From positions 124,001 through 188,000 of the forward strand of contig NZ_VFPB01000003.1 in the NCBI RefSeq assembly GCF_006716465.1: 64,000 bases of DNA, written 5' to 3'. Position 1 is the stretch's first letter; every line of letters begins with the position of its first letter. The translations under genes were made by a program, and so were the position numbers. Positions 27,698 to 37,047 of the stretch are shown piece after piece. Source of the stretch: Pseudoxanthomonas sp. 3HH-4. GTDB lineage: Bacteria > Pseudomonadota > Gammaproteobacteria > Xanthomonadales > Xanthomonadaceae. A model generated the notes under the pieces. It worked only from the letters and a program-made list of their open reading frames with translations, ran no database searches and was not told where the DNA came from.

Positions 27698-28729
27698 ATG
27701 ACCGATGCCTATCGCTTCCCCGCGGAGTGGGAACCCCAGTCCGCGATCCTGATCGCTTGGCCGCACGCCGAGACGGACTGGGCCGACCGCCTGGCCGATG
27801 TGGAGGAAACCTACGTCGCCCTGGTGGCCGCCATCACCCGCTTCCAGCCGGTGGTGATCTGCGTCGCCGACGACGACCTGCAGACCTATGCCGAAGCGCG
27901 ACTGCGCTCGGCGCGGGTGGACATGGAGCGCGTGCGCTTCGTTCCCGCCGAATACGACGACACCTGGCTGCGCGACTCCGGACCGATCACGCTACGTGAT
28001 GGCGAGCGGTTCAAATTGCTGGACTTCCGTTTCACGGGCTGGGGCGGCAAGTACGAAGCCACGCGCGACGACCGCCTGGTCGGCGAGCTCTCGGGTATGC
28101 AGCTATTTCATAACTACTTCGTCCAAAGCATTGATTTTGCTTTGGAAGGTGGCGCCATTGAGACCGATGGGACGGGCACCCTGCTGACGACGTGGCAGTG
28201 CCTGCACGAGCGACACCCCGACGCCTCGCGCGAAGAGCTGACCGACAAGCTGGCGCGCTGGCTGAAGCAGGGACGCGTGTTGTGGCTGGACCATGGCTAC
28301 CTGGAAGGCGACGATACCGACGCCCATATCGATACCCTCGCCCGCTTCGCGCCCGGCGATGCCATCGTCTACCAGGCGTGCGACGACGCCTCGGATGCCC
28401 ACTACCTCGAATTGCTAGCCATGGCCGCCGACATCGCGGCGCTGCGGACGGCCGATGGACGCCCGTACCGCGCGTTCCCGCTGCCATGGGCGCAGCCGGT
28501 GATCGATAACGGCCGCCGATTGGCAGCGTCGTACGCGAACTACCTGATCATCAATGGCGCCGTGCTGATACCGGCCTACGGCGATCCCGCCGACGGCCAG
28601 GCGGCCGCGGTGCTGGCACAGGCCTACCCGGATCGCGAGATCGTGCAGGTGCCGTGCCGCGCGCTGATCTGGCAGAACGGCAGCCTGCACTGCATAACCA
28701 TGCAATTGCCGGCGGGGCTGCTCGGCTGA
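27698..28729 (+). CDS. aguA: agmatine deiminase
   Basis: 343 residues of the porphyromonas-type peptidylarginine/agmatine deiminase family. Motifs are RFPAEWEPQSAILIAWPH at the start, DDTWLRDSGPI near 87, GGAIETDGTGTLLTT near 152, HIDTLARF (His-Ile-Asp) near 209 and the nucleophile C332 in NGSLHCITMQ. The enzyme hydrolyses agmatine to N-carbamoylputrescine and ammonia. aguB, which takes the next step to putrescine, lies about 2.5 kb downstream on the same strand; an AKR and an MFS gene lie between them. Confidence 0.93.
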   Translation: MTDAYRFPAEWEPQSAILIAWPHAETDWADRLADVEETYVALVAAITRFQPVVICVADDDLQTYAEARLRSARVDMERVRFVPAEYDDTWLRDSGPITLRDGERFKLLDFRFTGWGGKYEATRDDRLVGELSGMQLFHNYFVQSIDFALEGGAIETDGTGTLLTTWQCLHERHPDASREELTDKLARWLKQGRVLWLDHGYLEGDDTDAHIDTLARFAPGDAIVYQACDDASDAHYLELLAMAADIAALRTADGRPYRAFPLPWAQPVIDNGRRLAASYANYLIINGAVLIPAYGDPADGQAAAVLAQAYPDREIVQVPCRALIWQNGSLHCITMQLPAGLLG

Positions 28730-28855
28730 ATTCGTCATCGGCGCCACGGCTCGTGGCACAGTGACATCAGTTGGGCGCAGATTGAACGCTTCGTTTACAT
28801 CTCGCATCACACGATCCCGGATAACCACCGTTTCCCATTTATCTAGGAGACGGCC

Positions 28856-29818
28856 GTGTATTCACGACGCAAGTTCCTGACGACCACTGCGCTGGCCACG
28901 GCCGGCCTTGGCCTGGCCGCCTGCAGAGACGCGGCGCAGGCGGGCGGGGTTGGCTTGGCGCCCGTTGCTCCAGCGCTCGAAGCCGTTTCCGGTACGTTGA
29001 ACACCCGCCTCATCCCGTCGACCGGCGAGCGGGTTCCCGTCATCGGCATGGGCACGTCCGGCAGTTTCGAAGTCGGCCAGAGCGCGGCCGAACTCGATCC
29101 ATTGCGTGAAGTGCTGAAGCGGTTCTTTGCCGCAGGCGCCACGCTCATCGATACGGCACCCACCTACAGCGTCGCCGAAGATGTCATGGGTGCGCTGCTC
29201 GCCGAACAAGCCCTTACCGGCAAGGCGTGGCTGGCCACCAAACTGTCCGGCGTGACCGGGCGCGAGGCCGGCATGGCCCAGTTCGAAGACACGCTGCGCA
29301 GGCTGAAGACCGACAAGGTGGCGCTGCTGCAGGTTCACAACCTGGGCGACCTGAAGACCCAGATGGCCGTGGCACGCGAACTGAAGGCACAGGGCAAGGT
29401 GAAGTACGTCGGCGTGACGCATTACGTCGAACGGGCGCAGGAACAACTCGCCGACATCGTGCAGGCGGAGAAGCCCGACTTCCTACAGATCAACTATTCG
29501 GTCGTCAGCCGCGGTGCGGAGAAGCGCGTACTGCCGCTGGCACAGGACCTGGGCGTAGCGGTGCTGATCAACCGCGCATTCGAGGACGGCAAGCTGTTCG
29601 CACAGGTCAAGGACAAGCCATTGCCGCCCGCGTTGTCGGAAGCCGGCGCTTCGTCGTGGGCGCAGGCCTTCCTGAAATTCGCCCTCAGCCATTCTGCGGT
29701 CACCGCCGTCATCCCGGCCACGGGCAAGCCCGATCGCCAGAGCGACAACCTGAAAGCCGGCTCGGGTCCTGACCTGACGCCGGCACAACGCGACGCCCTG
29801 ATTGCCGCGGTGGTCTGA
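28856..29818 (+). CDS. Tat-exported aldo/keto reductase family protein (probable lipoprotein)
   Basis: 320 residues from GTG 28856. The N-terminus is a twin-arginine signal (SRRKFLTTTALATAGLGLAAC) ending in a possible lipobox, C23. The mature part is an AKR barrel with GMGTSGSFEVGQ, DTAPTYSVAEDVMGALL, TKLSGVTGREAG and HNLGDLKTQ. The catalytic region around D and Y (TLIDTAPTYS) is recognisable. Because Tat exports folded proteins, this AKR may be periplasmic with its cofactor bound. Its substrate is unknown. The next gene starts five bases after its stop. Confidence 0.85.
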   Translation: MYSRRKFLTTTALATAGLGLAACRDAAQAGGVGLAPVAPALEAVSGTLNTRLIPSTGERVPVIGMGTSGSFEVGQSAAELDPLREVLKRFFAAGATLIDTAPTYSVAEDVMGALLAEQALTGKAWLATKLSGVTGREAGMAQFEDTLRRLKTDKVALLQVHNLGDLKTQMAVARELKAQGKVKYVGVTHYVERAQEQLADIVQAEKPDFLQINYSVVSRGAEKRVLPLAQDLGVAVLINRAFEDGKLFAQVKDKPLPPALSEAGASSWAQAFLKFALSHSAVTAVIPATGKPDRQSDNLKAGSGPDLTPAQRDALIAAVV

Positions 29819-29822
29819 GCCG

Positions 29823-31130
29823 ATGCCATCGCCCCCTCCGTCAAGCGTGGCCGGCTGGCTCGGCCGCCTGTTCAATGTCCGTCAACACGAAGCGCCGGTG
29901 GTCGGCGCCGGACTGGCGATGTTCTTCCTGCTGTTCGCGGGCTATTTCATGCTCCGCCCGATCCGCGAAACGATGGGCGTCACTGGCGGCGTTGACAATC
30001 TGCAGTGGCTGTTCACCGGCACCTTCGCCGCCACCCTGATCGTGCTGCCGCTGTACGGCTGGATCGCGTCGAAGGTCCCTCGCCGACGCATCGTGCCATG
30101 GGTGTTCGGCATGGTGGTAGCCAGCCTGCTCGGCTACGGTGCGGCGATGCTGGCACGTCCGGATGATGTCTGGCTGGCACGCACGTTCTACATCTGGGTG
30201 TCGGTCATCAACCTGCTGATGATCTCGCTGGCCTGGAGTGTGCTGGCCGACGTGATGGAAAGCCACGAGGCCAAGCGCCTGTTCGCGTTGGTCGCCGCGG
30301 GCGCCAGCCTGGGCGGCCTGGCAGGTCCGCTGCTGACCACGCTGCTGGTCAAGCCGTTGGGGCACGGCGGCCTGATGGTGTTTTCGGCTTTGCTGATCGG
30401 CGCCAGCGCCGCTACGGCGACCTGGCTGCATCACTGGCGCGACCGCCATCCGCTGCCTGCGGGTGCGAGCTCGACCGAACAACGGCAACGGCCGCTGGGA
30501 GGAAATCCCTTCGCGGGCGCGACAGCGGTGTTCCGTTCGCCCTACCTGCTGGGCATCGCCTTCTTCGTGCTGCTACTGGCGACGGTGACGACCTTCCTGT
30601 ATTTCGAACAGGCCAAGCTGGTCGCCGAACGCTTCACAGACAAGGAGGAGCAGACGCAGGTCTTCGGCCTCATCGACACTGTCGTGCAGGCGTTGGCCAT
30701 CCTCAGCCAGTTGTTCATCACCGGCCGCATTGCGCAGAAGCTGGGCGTCGGCGTGCTGCTGGTTGCGGTGCCCGTGGTGGTCTCCGCCGGTTTCCTGTGG
30801 CTTGCGCTGGCCCCGGTGTTCGCCGTCTTCGTGGTGGTGATGGTGGTGCGGCGCGCGGGCGAGTACGCCTTCGTGCGCCCGGGGCGCGAGATGCTCTATA
30901 CCGTGGTGCCCGCAGAACAGAAGTACAAGGCGAAGAACTTCATCGACACGGTGGTCTACCGCGGCGGCGATGCGCTCAGCGGCTGGGTCAAGCGGGCGCT
31001 GGACGTGCTGGCGGAGCATCCCGCGGCAGCGATGTTCATCGGCACCGGCGTGGCAGCAGTGTGGGCGATTACAGGCATGACGCTGGGCAGACGACAGAGG
31101 CGGATGGAGGCGACGCACAACGCCTCCTGA
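29823..31130 (+). CDS. MFS-type transporter
   Basis: 435 residues from ATG 29823 (MPSPPPSSVAGWLG). About twelve hydrophobic helices are visible in two halves split by a charged loop near residues 205-230. The segment FMLRPIRETMGVTGGVDNLQWLF resembles a subgroup of MFS and ATP/ADP-translocase-like proteins of unknown substrate found in proteobacteria. It is close behind the AKR gene and may be cotranscribed with it. Substrate not predictable. Confidence 0.82.
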   Translation: MPSPPPSSVAGWLGRLFNVRQHEAPVVGAGLAMFFLLFAGYFMLRPIRETMGVTGGVDNLQWLFTGTFAATLIVLPLYGWIASKVPRRRIVPWVFGMVVASLLGYGAAMLARPDDVWLARTFYIWVSVINLLMISLAWSVLADVMESHEAKRLFALVAAGASLGGLAGPLLTTLLVKPLGHGGLMVFSALLIGASAATATWLHHWRDRHPLPAGASSTEQRQRPLGGNPFAGATAVFRSPYLLGIAFFVLLLATVTTFLYFEQAKLVAERFTDKEEQTQVFGLIDTVVQALAILSQLFITGRIAQKLGVGVLLVAVPVVVSAGFLWLALAPVFAVFVVVMVVRRAGEYAFVRPGREMLYTVVPAEQKYKAKNFIDTVVYRGGDALSGWVKRALDVLAEHPAAAMFIGTGVAAVWAITGMTLGRRQRRMEATHNAS

Positions 31131-31214
31131 GCCCGCGCGTTCACTCCCCGGACGCCTGCCGCCACGGTGGACGCGGTACCATGCGCCCCTCCCCTGTCCG
31201 TCCCTGCCCGCACG

Positions 31215-32099
31215 ATGAGCCGCACCACCCTGCCCGTTGCCCTTATCCAGGAAAAGAACCACGGCGATGCCGATGCCAACCTGTCGGTGATCGAGGCGCG
31301 CGTGGCCGAGGCCGCCAAGCGTGGGGCCCGTCTGGTGCTGTTGCAGGAACTGCACAACGGTGCCTACTTCTGCCAGCACGAATCCGTGCATGAATTCGAC
31401 TTGGCCGAGCCGATCCCTGGCCCCAGCACCGAGCGCCTGGGCAAGCTGGCGAACCAGCACGGCTTGGTGCTGGTGTCTTCACTTTTCGAGCGCCGCGCCG
31501 CCGGGCTGTACCACAACACCGCCGTGGTCTACGAGAAGGATGGCAGCATCGCGGGAAAGTACCGCAAGATGCACATCCCCGACGATCCGGGCTTCTACGA
31601 GAAGTTCTACTTCACGCCGGGCGACATGGGGTTCACCCCCATCGATACCTCCGTCGGCCGTCTCGGCGTGCTGGTGTGCTGGGACCAGTGGTACCCCGAA
31701 GCCGCTCGCCTGATGGCGCTCGCCGGTGCCGACCTGCTGCTGTATCCCACCGCGATCGGCTGGGACCCGGACGACGAACAAGCCGAAAAGAACCGCCAGC
31801 GCGATGCCTGGATACTGAGCCACCGCGGCCACGCCGTCGCCAACGGCCTGCCGGTGCTGAGTTGCAACCGCGTCGGCCACGAGCCTTCGCCGCTCGGCGC
31901 ATCGGGCATCCAGTTCTGGGGCAACAGCCACGTGCTGGGTCCGCAGGGCGAGTTCATCGCCGAAGCCGGCACCGAGGAAACCATCCTGATGGCGGACATC
32001 AACCTGCAGCGCAGCGAGCATGTCCGTCGCATCTGGCCGTTCCTGCGCGACCGCCGCATCGACGCGTACGGCGACCTGCTCAAGCGCTACATCGACTGA
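31215..32099 (+). CDS. aguB: N-carbamoylputrescine amidase
   Basis: 294 residues from ATG 31215. A nitrilase-superfamily protein with the Glu-Lys-Cys triad E45 (LLQELHNGAYFC), K118 (GKYRKMHIPDDPG) and C155 (GVLVCWDQWYPE). It closely follows the plant and bacterial AguB pattern and completes the agmatine-to-putrescine pathway with aguA in the same window. Confidence 0.94.
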   Translation: MSRTTLPVALIQEKNHGDADANLSVIEARVAEAAKRGARLVLLQELHNGAYFCQHESVHEFDLAEPIPGPSTERLGKLANQHGLVLVSSLFERRAAGLYHNTAVVYEKDGSIAGKYRKMHIPDDPGFYEKFYFTPGDMGFTPIDTSVGRLGVLVCWDQWYPEAARLMALAGADLLLYPTAIGWDPDDEQAEKNRQRDAWILSHRGHAVANGLPVLSCNRVGHEPSPLGASGIQFWGNSHVLGPQGEFIAEAGTEETILMADINLQRSEHVRRIWPFLRDRRIDAYGDLLKRYID

Positions 32100-32108
32100 G
32101 GCCCGGGC

Positions 32109-32639
32109 GTGCCGCTGATCGTCCGTGATGCCACGCCGGCCGATGTGCCGGCCATCGCCTCCCTCTACGCGGATGAAGTCCGCGACCACGTCAACACCTA
32201 CGAGTACGACGTGCCGGACGAGGCCGAAATGGCGCGCCGCATGCAGGCAGTACTCGACGCCGGCTACCCGTACCTGGTGGCCGACCTGGAAGGAGAGTTC
32301 GTCGGTTACGCCTACGCCAGCAGCTATCGCGCCCGCGCGGGCTACCGCAAGACCGTGGAGAACTCGGTCTACGTGGTCTCCGGCCGGCAGGGCCAGGGCA
32401 TCGGCGCGACGCTGATGCAGGCGCTGATCGACGCCTGCGAGACGCGCGGCTATCGCCAGATGATCGCCGTGATCGGCGAACCCACCAATACCGCCTCCAT
32501 CCGCCTGCACGAGAAGTTCGGGTTCACCCTGGTCGGCATCTTCCGCGGCATCGCCTGGAAGCACGACCGCTGGCTGGACACCGTGCAGATGCAGCGCACC
32601 CTCGGTGCCGGCACCACTGCGCCCCCGCAAGACGAATGA
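32109..32639 (+). CDS. GNAT-family N-acetyltransferase (phosphinothricin acetyltransferase-like)
   Basis: 176 residues from GTG 32109, nine bases after the aguB stop. The family pattern is clear: IVRDATPADVPAIASLYADEV at the start, ENSVYVVSGRQGQGIGATLMQALI (acetyl-CoA loop GQGIG, near 95) and GEPTNTASIRLHEKFGFTLVG near 121. Homologues acetylate methionine sulfoximine, phosphinothricin or related compounds; the natural substrate here is unknown. Likely cotranscribed with aguB and the TraB-family gene. Confidence 0.9.
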   Translation: MPLIVRDATPADVPAIASLYADEVRDHVNTYEYDVPDEAEMARRMQAVLDAGYPYLVADLEGEFVGYAYASSYRARAGYRKTVENSVYVVSGRQGQGIGATLMQALIDACETRGYRQMIAVIGEPTNTASIRLHEKFGFTLVGIFRGIAWKHDRWLDTVQMQRTLGAGTTAPPQDE

Positions 32640-32643
32640 CACG

Positions 32644-33879
32644 ATGACCGAATCCAACACCCCTCCCGCCGATCCGTTGCACGGACAACCCCACGAGATC
32701 GTCGAGCGGGATGGCGTGCGCTACACCCTGCTCGGCACCGCCCACGTCTCGCGCGCCAGCGTCGATGCCGTGCGAGCGGCCGTGGCCAGTGGCGACTATG
32801 ACAGCGTGGCGGTGGAACTGGATCCGGGTCGCCTGCAGTCACTGACCGATCCTGACACCCTTACGCGGCTCGACCTGGTGAAGGTGATACGCGAAGGCAA
32901 GACGCACCTGTTCGCCGCCAACCTCGCGCTGGCTGCCTATCAGCGGCGGCTGGCGGAACAACTCGGCGTCGAGCCAGGCGAAGAACTGAAGGCCGGCGCA
33001 TTGGATGCACAGGCGCGCGGGCTGCCCGTCCACCTGATCGATCGCGAAGTGGGTCTGACCTTCAAGCGCGCGCTGCAATCGCTGGGCTGGTGGCAGCGCA
33101 CCAAGGTGGGCGCCGGCATCCTCGCCAGCATGTTCGGGGACGAAGAAGTCGGGGACGACGAAATCGAGAAGCTCAAGCAAGGCGACATGATGGAATCGAG
33201 CTTCGGTGAGTTCGCCGCCGAAAGCCCGCAGCTGTACCAGGCGATCATCGCCGAGCGCGACCAGTACATGGCGTCGGCACTGCGCCAGGTTGCCGCCGGC
33301 AAGCCGACCGGCGCCACATCGCCGTACCGCGTGCTCGCCGTGGTCGGTGCGGGGCACCTGCCCGGCCTGACCCGCCACCTGAAGGACGATACCGCCGATC
33401 CGGCCGAGCTTCGACGCGCGCTCGAACTCGTCAAGCCCAAGTCGCGCGTGCCGTGGATGGAACTGGTGATCGGCGTGTTCCTGGTGGGCGGATTCGCCTG
33501 GGGATTCTGGCAGGGCGGCGTGGACGTCGGCTCGGACCTGTTACTGCAGTGGATACTGGCCACCGGCGTGCTGGGCGCCATCGGATGCGCGATCGCGGGC
33601 GGGCATCCGCTCAGCATTCTCGCGGCCTTCATTTCATCGCCTCTCACGCCGCTGCATCCCGCACTTGCATCGGGTACCGTCAGCGCCTTCGTGGAAGCGA
33701 CGTTGCGCAAGCCCACCTATGCCGACTTCATGGCGTTGCGCGACGATGTCCAGACAATGCGTGGCTGGTGGAAGAACCGAGTGGCGCGCGTGCTGCTGAA
33801 CTTCTTCCTCACCAGCCTGGGCACCGCCATCGGCGTGTGGACAGGGGGACTGAGGATGCTCGGCAAACTTGTCGGCTGA
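32644..33879 (+). CDS. TraB/PrgY-family protein
   Basis: 411 residues from ATG 32644, four bases after the acetyltransferase stop. The N-terminal domain shows the family's conserved metalloprotease-like motifs: LLGTAHVSRAS (GxxH near 29), VAVELDPGR (ExD near 57) and VVGAGHLPGLTRHL (GxGH near 236). The C-terminal third has three or four membrane helices (LVIGVFLVGGFAWGF; LLQWILATGVLGAIGCAIAGG; LLNFFLTSLGTAIGVWTGG). PrgY-type members affect pheromone signalling in Gram-positives; the role in Gram-negatives is not known. A terminator follows. Confidence 0.9.
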   Translation: MTESNTPPADPLHGQPHEIVERDGVRYTLLGTAHVSRASVDAVRAAVASGDYDSVAVELDPGRLQSLTDPDTLTRLDLVKVIREGKTHLFAANLALAAYQRRLAEQLGVEPGEELKAGALDAQARGLPVHLIDREVGLTFKRALQSLGWWQRTKVGAGILASMFGDEEVGDDEIEKLKQGDMMESSFGEFAAESPQLYQAIIAERDQYMASALRQVAAGKPTGATSPYRVLAVVGAGHLPGLTRHLKDDTADPAELRRALELVKPKSRVPWMELVIGVFLVGGFAWGFWQGGVDVGSDLLLQWILATGVLGAIGCAIAGGHPLSILAAFISSPLTPLHPALASGTVSAFVEATLRKPTYADFMALRDDVQTMRGWWKNRVARVLLNFFLTSLGTAIGVWTGGLRMLGKLVG

Positions 33880-33895
33880 GCTGTACCTGAGAAAG

Positions 33896-33926
33896 AACGA
33901 GCCGGGCAATGCCCGGCTCTTTGCTT
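33896..33926. terminator. bidirectional terminator between the TraB-family and RND genes
   Basis: AGCCGGGC-AAT-GCCCGGCT with an A-rich left flank and T-rich right flank (CTCTTTGCTTT). It lies between two convergent genes and can serve both. Confidence 0.85.
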
Positions 33927-33936
33927 TCCGTCTTCT

Positions 33937-36900
33937 TCACTCCACGTGCATGGCTGCCACGCTTGCCGCCGCAGGCGCATCGCCACGACGCTGCTTGGCC
34001 CGGCTGATCGCTCGCGAAGTGCCACTGCGCATGTCGTCCAGGATCGCGTAGATCGTCGGCAAGAACAGCAGGCTGACCACCGTCGAGAACGCCAGGCCAC
34101 CGGCGATGGCGCGCGCCATCGGGGCGTAAGCCGGGCCGTCGCCCGCCATCTGAGTGTTCGCCATCGCGATGGGCACCATCGCCAGGATCGCCGTGCCCAT
34201 CGTCATCAGGATGGGCCGCAGCCGCTCGCGACTGCCTTCCACCAGCGCGTCCGTGCGCGACATGCCGCGTCGCCGCAGGTTGTTGATGTGTTCGACCATC
34301 ACGATGCCGTTGTTCACCACCACGCCCATCAGCACCAGGATGCCGATGAAGGACATGATGCCGAACGTGGTGCCCGTAAGCGCGAACAGCCAGAACACAC
34401 CGAACACCGAGAACAGCACGCCGCTCATGATGGCGGCCGGGAACAGCAGCGATTCGAAGACCGCGGCCATGACGATGTAGATCATCACCAGCGCGATCAG
34501 CAGATTGAACATCATCTGCCCCATCGCCTCGTCGTCTTCCTGGAAGGCACTACCATCGAACGAATAGCTGTAGCCCGCGGGGAACGACATGCCCTCCAGC
34601 GCTTCTTCCATGGCCTTGCGCGCGTCCGGCACGGTGACCTTCTCGGCCAGGTTGGCCTGCACGGTCAACGTGGTCTGGCGGTTGGTGCGCTGGATCTGCG
34701 TGGCCGACGGCGTGATGCCCACGTCGACCAGGCTCAGCAGCGGCACCGTACGGCCATCCGGCGAACGCACCATGAAACCGGCCAGGTCTTCGGTGCCGTA
34801 GTCTTCGGCGCCTGCGAAACGCACCCACACCGGCACCTCGGTCTCGCCACGACGGAACTCGCGCAGCGGCGCACCACGCAGGGCCAGGCCCACGAAGCTC
34901 GCCACCTGCTGGGAGGTGAAACCAAAGGCGGCGGCGCGCTCGCGGTCGACGCGCACGTTCAACTCGCTGTTCTGGTCGCCCACGTCCACGCGCACGTCAC
35001 GCAGTTCCTTGCGCTTGGCGAGGATCGGGATCAGGTCGTCTGCGATCTCCGCGAGGGTCTGGGTCGAATCACCAACCAGCTGGAACGACACGCTCTGGCC
35101 GGGTTGGCCACCGCCACCCTGATTGCCACCGTCGCCACCGATGCCGATGTTGGCGCGGGCCGACTTCGGCAGGTCCTTGCGCAACTGCTCGACGATCGGC
35201 TTGGTCTCGCTGGCCTTTTCGGTGTCGAACTTGACCTGGGTTCCACCCCAACCTTGCTCGCTGAAGTACGAATAGATCTGGCTGATCCGGTACTTCTTGC
35301 GGTTCGCGTCCAGGAACTGTTCGACCTTGAGGATCTCGGCCGACATCTGCTCCTTGGTGTAGGCGCCCTTCCACTGGTAGTACAGCTCCGCCTCGCCTCC
35401 GCCGTCGTTGCCGAACATGTCGAACTTGGTCATCTTCATGGGCACGAGGCTGACCACGATGATGAGCAGGATGCCCAGCACGCTCCAGCCGCGGTGTTCC
35501 AGCGTCCAGCGCAGGAAGCCCGCGTAGCGCTTCTGCATGCGCGGGATGATGCCGGTCTCACTCCGCACCTGCGGTGGTGTCTTCAACCGGGCCGAGATCA
35601 TCGGGATCAGGCTGACCGCGACCAGCCACGAGGCCAGCAGCGAAACCGAGATGGTGATCGCGATCTGGCCCAGGTAGATGCTCAGGAAGTTGCGCTCGCC
35701 AAACAGGTTGGGCACGAACACGATGCAGTGGCACAGCGTGCCCGCCGACAGCGCGATCGCCACATGGCGGGTGCCGACAATCGACGCCCAGGTGGGGTTG
35801 CCCGGGTATTTCTCGCGTTCCTGGTAGATGCTCTCGACCACGACGACCGCGTTGTCGACCAGCATGCCGATGGCCAGCAGCAGGCCCATCATCGACAGGA
35901 TGTTCAGCGTCACGCCGGCGAAGTACATGAAGCCCAGCGTCATCACGAAGCAGATCGGAATCGCCAGGGTCACCATCGACACCGACGGCCAGTGGCGCAG
36001 GAAGAACCACAGCACCACGATCGACAGCACCAGGCCGATCGCACCTGCTTCCGCCAGTTCCAGCAACGAGGAGGTGACGTTGTCGCCCTGGTTCTCGATG
36101 ATCTTGACCTGGATGTCGTTCATCTCCGGCTGTGCGCGGATCGATTCGACCTCGGCCAGCGCCTTGCTGGACACATCGACCAGGTTGGCGTTGCGTTCCT
36201 TGAAGATGTCCAGGCCGACGGCGGGCTGGCCGTCCAGGCGGCGGCCGTAGTCCATCCGGGCCGGCTTCAGGCGGACGTCGGCGATGTCGCCAAGCCGCAC
36301 GTTGCCCGAACCGACAATCAGGTCGCGCAGCTGCTGCAAGTCGGTCAGCTCGCCGACGGGCTGCACGCGCAGGCGCTGCGGGCCGTCGCTGATAACACCG
36401 GCGGAGATGGAGAAATTGACCGCCTGCAGCCGTGCCGTCAGATCGTTGAGGCTCAGGTTGTGTGCGGTCAGGCGATCCTGGTTGATCGCGATCTCCACTT
36501 CATTCGGCGGTGCGCCCGACACGTCCACGCGGGCCACACCCGGGATGCGTTCGATGCGGCGCTTGAACTCGCGTTCGATCATGTCGTACGCGCCGGTCAG
36601 GTCGGTCTTGCTGGCCAGGCGTACGCGCAGCACCGGCTGATCGGTGGTCGAGAACTTGAAGACGAAATAGCGCTGCAGATCGTCCGGCAACTCATCGCGG
36701 ATCGCGTCCAGGCGTTCGCGCGCCTCGGACGCGGCGATGGCGACGTCGCGGTCCCAGTCCGAGAACTGGATGAAGATCTGCGCGCCGTCGGCCTTCGCGT
36801 TCGACTCCATCCGCTTGATGCCGGCCATCGTCGACAGCGCTTCCTCGGCCGGCCGCAGCACCGTGCGCTCCACTTCTTCCGGGGTCGAGCCGGTATACGG

Positions 36901-37047
36901 CAACGATACGAAGATGAAGGGGGGCGAGACCTCGGGGAAGGCTTCCAGTGGCAGCCGGATGGCCGCGATCAGGCCGATCACGAACAGCGAGATGAAGAAC
37001 ATCACCGCTGTCACGGGCCGCTTGATGCTGAACTCGGCGACGCTCAT
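33937..37047 (-). CDS. RND efflux permease, second subunit (D-N relay variant)
   Basis: 1036 residues with the RND layout: helix 1, large periplasmic domain, helices 2-7, second periplasmic domain, helices 8-12. The N-terminus FSIKRPVTAVMFFISLFVIG and ITISVSLLASWLVAVSLIPM are typical of HAE-1 pumps. The proton-relay pair in helix 4 reads D398-N399 (MLVDNAVVVVE), whereas the neighbouring permease has D-D. A glycine-rich loop (GIGGDGGNQGGGGQPG) lies in the second periplasmic domain near 650. Its start overlaps the stop of the first permease by four bases. Substrates cannot be read from sequence. Confidence 0.93.
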   Translation of the reverse strand: MSVAEFSIKRPVTAVMFFISLFVIGLIAAIRLPLEAFPEVSPPFIFVSLPYTGSTPEEVERTVLRPAEEALSTMAGIKRMESNAKADGAQIFIQFSDWDRDVAIAASEARERLDAIRDELPDDLQRYFVFKFSTTDQPVLRVRLASKTDLTGAYDMIEREFKRRIERIPGVARVDVSGAPPNEVEIAINQDRLTAHNLSLNDLTARLQAVNFSISAGVISDGPQRLRVQPVGELTDLQQLRDLIVGSGNVRLGDIADVRLKPARMDYGRRLDGQPAVGLDIFKERNANLVDVSSKALAEVESIRAQPEMNDIQVKIIENQGDNVTSSLLELAEAGAIGLVLSIVVLWFFLRHWPSVSMVTLAIPICFVMTLGFMYFAGVTLNILSMMGLLLAIGMLVDNAVVVVESIYQEREKYPGNPTWASIVGTRHVAIALSAGTLCHCIVFVPNLFGERNFLSIYLGQIAITISVSLLASWLVAVSLIPMISARLKTPPQVRSETGIIPRMQKRYAGFLRWTLEHRGWSVLGILLIIVVSLVPMKMTKFDMFGNDGGGEAELYYQWKGAYTKEQMSAEILKVEQFLDANRKKYRISQIYSYFSEQGWGGTQVKFDTEKASETKPIVEQLRKDLPKSARANIGIGGDGGNQGGGGQPGQSVSFQLVGDSTQTLAEIADDLIPILAKRKELRDVRVDVGDQNSELNVRVDRERAAAFGFTSQQVASFVGLALRGAPLREFRRGETEVPVWVRFAGAEDYGTEDLAGFMVRSPDGRTVPLLSLVDVGITPSATQIQRTNRQTTLTVQANLAEKVTVPDARKAMEEALEGMSFPAGYSYSFDGSAFQEDDEAMGQMMFNLLIALVMIYIVMAAVFESLLFPAAIMSGVLFSVFGVFWLFALTGTTFGIMSFIGILVLMGVVVNNGIVMVEHINNLRRRGMSRTDALVEGSRERLRPILMTMGTAILAMVPIAMANTQMAGDGPAYAPMARAIAGGLAFSTVVSLLFLPTIYAILDDMRSGTSRAISRAKQRRGDAPAAASVAAMHVE

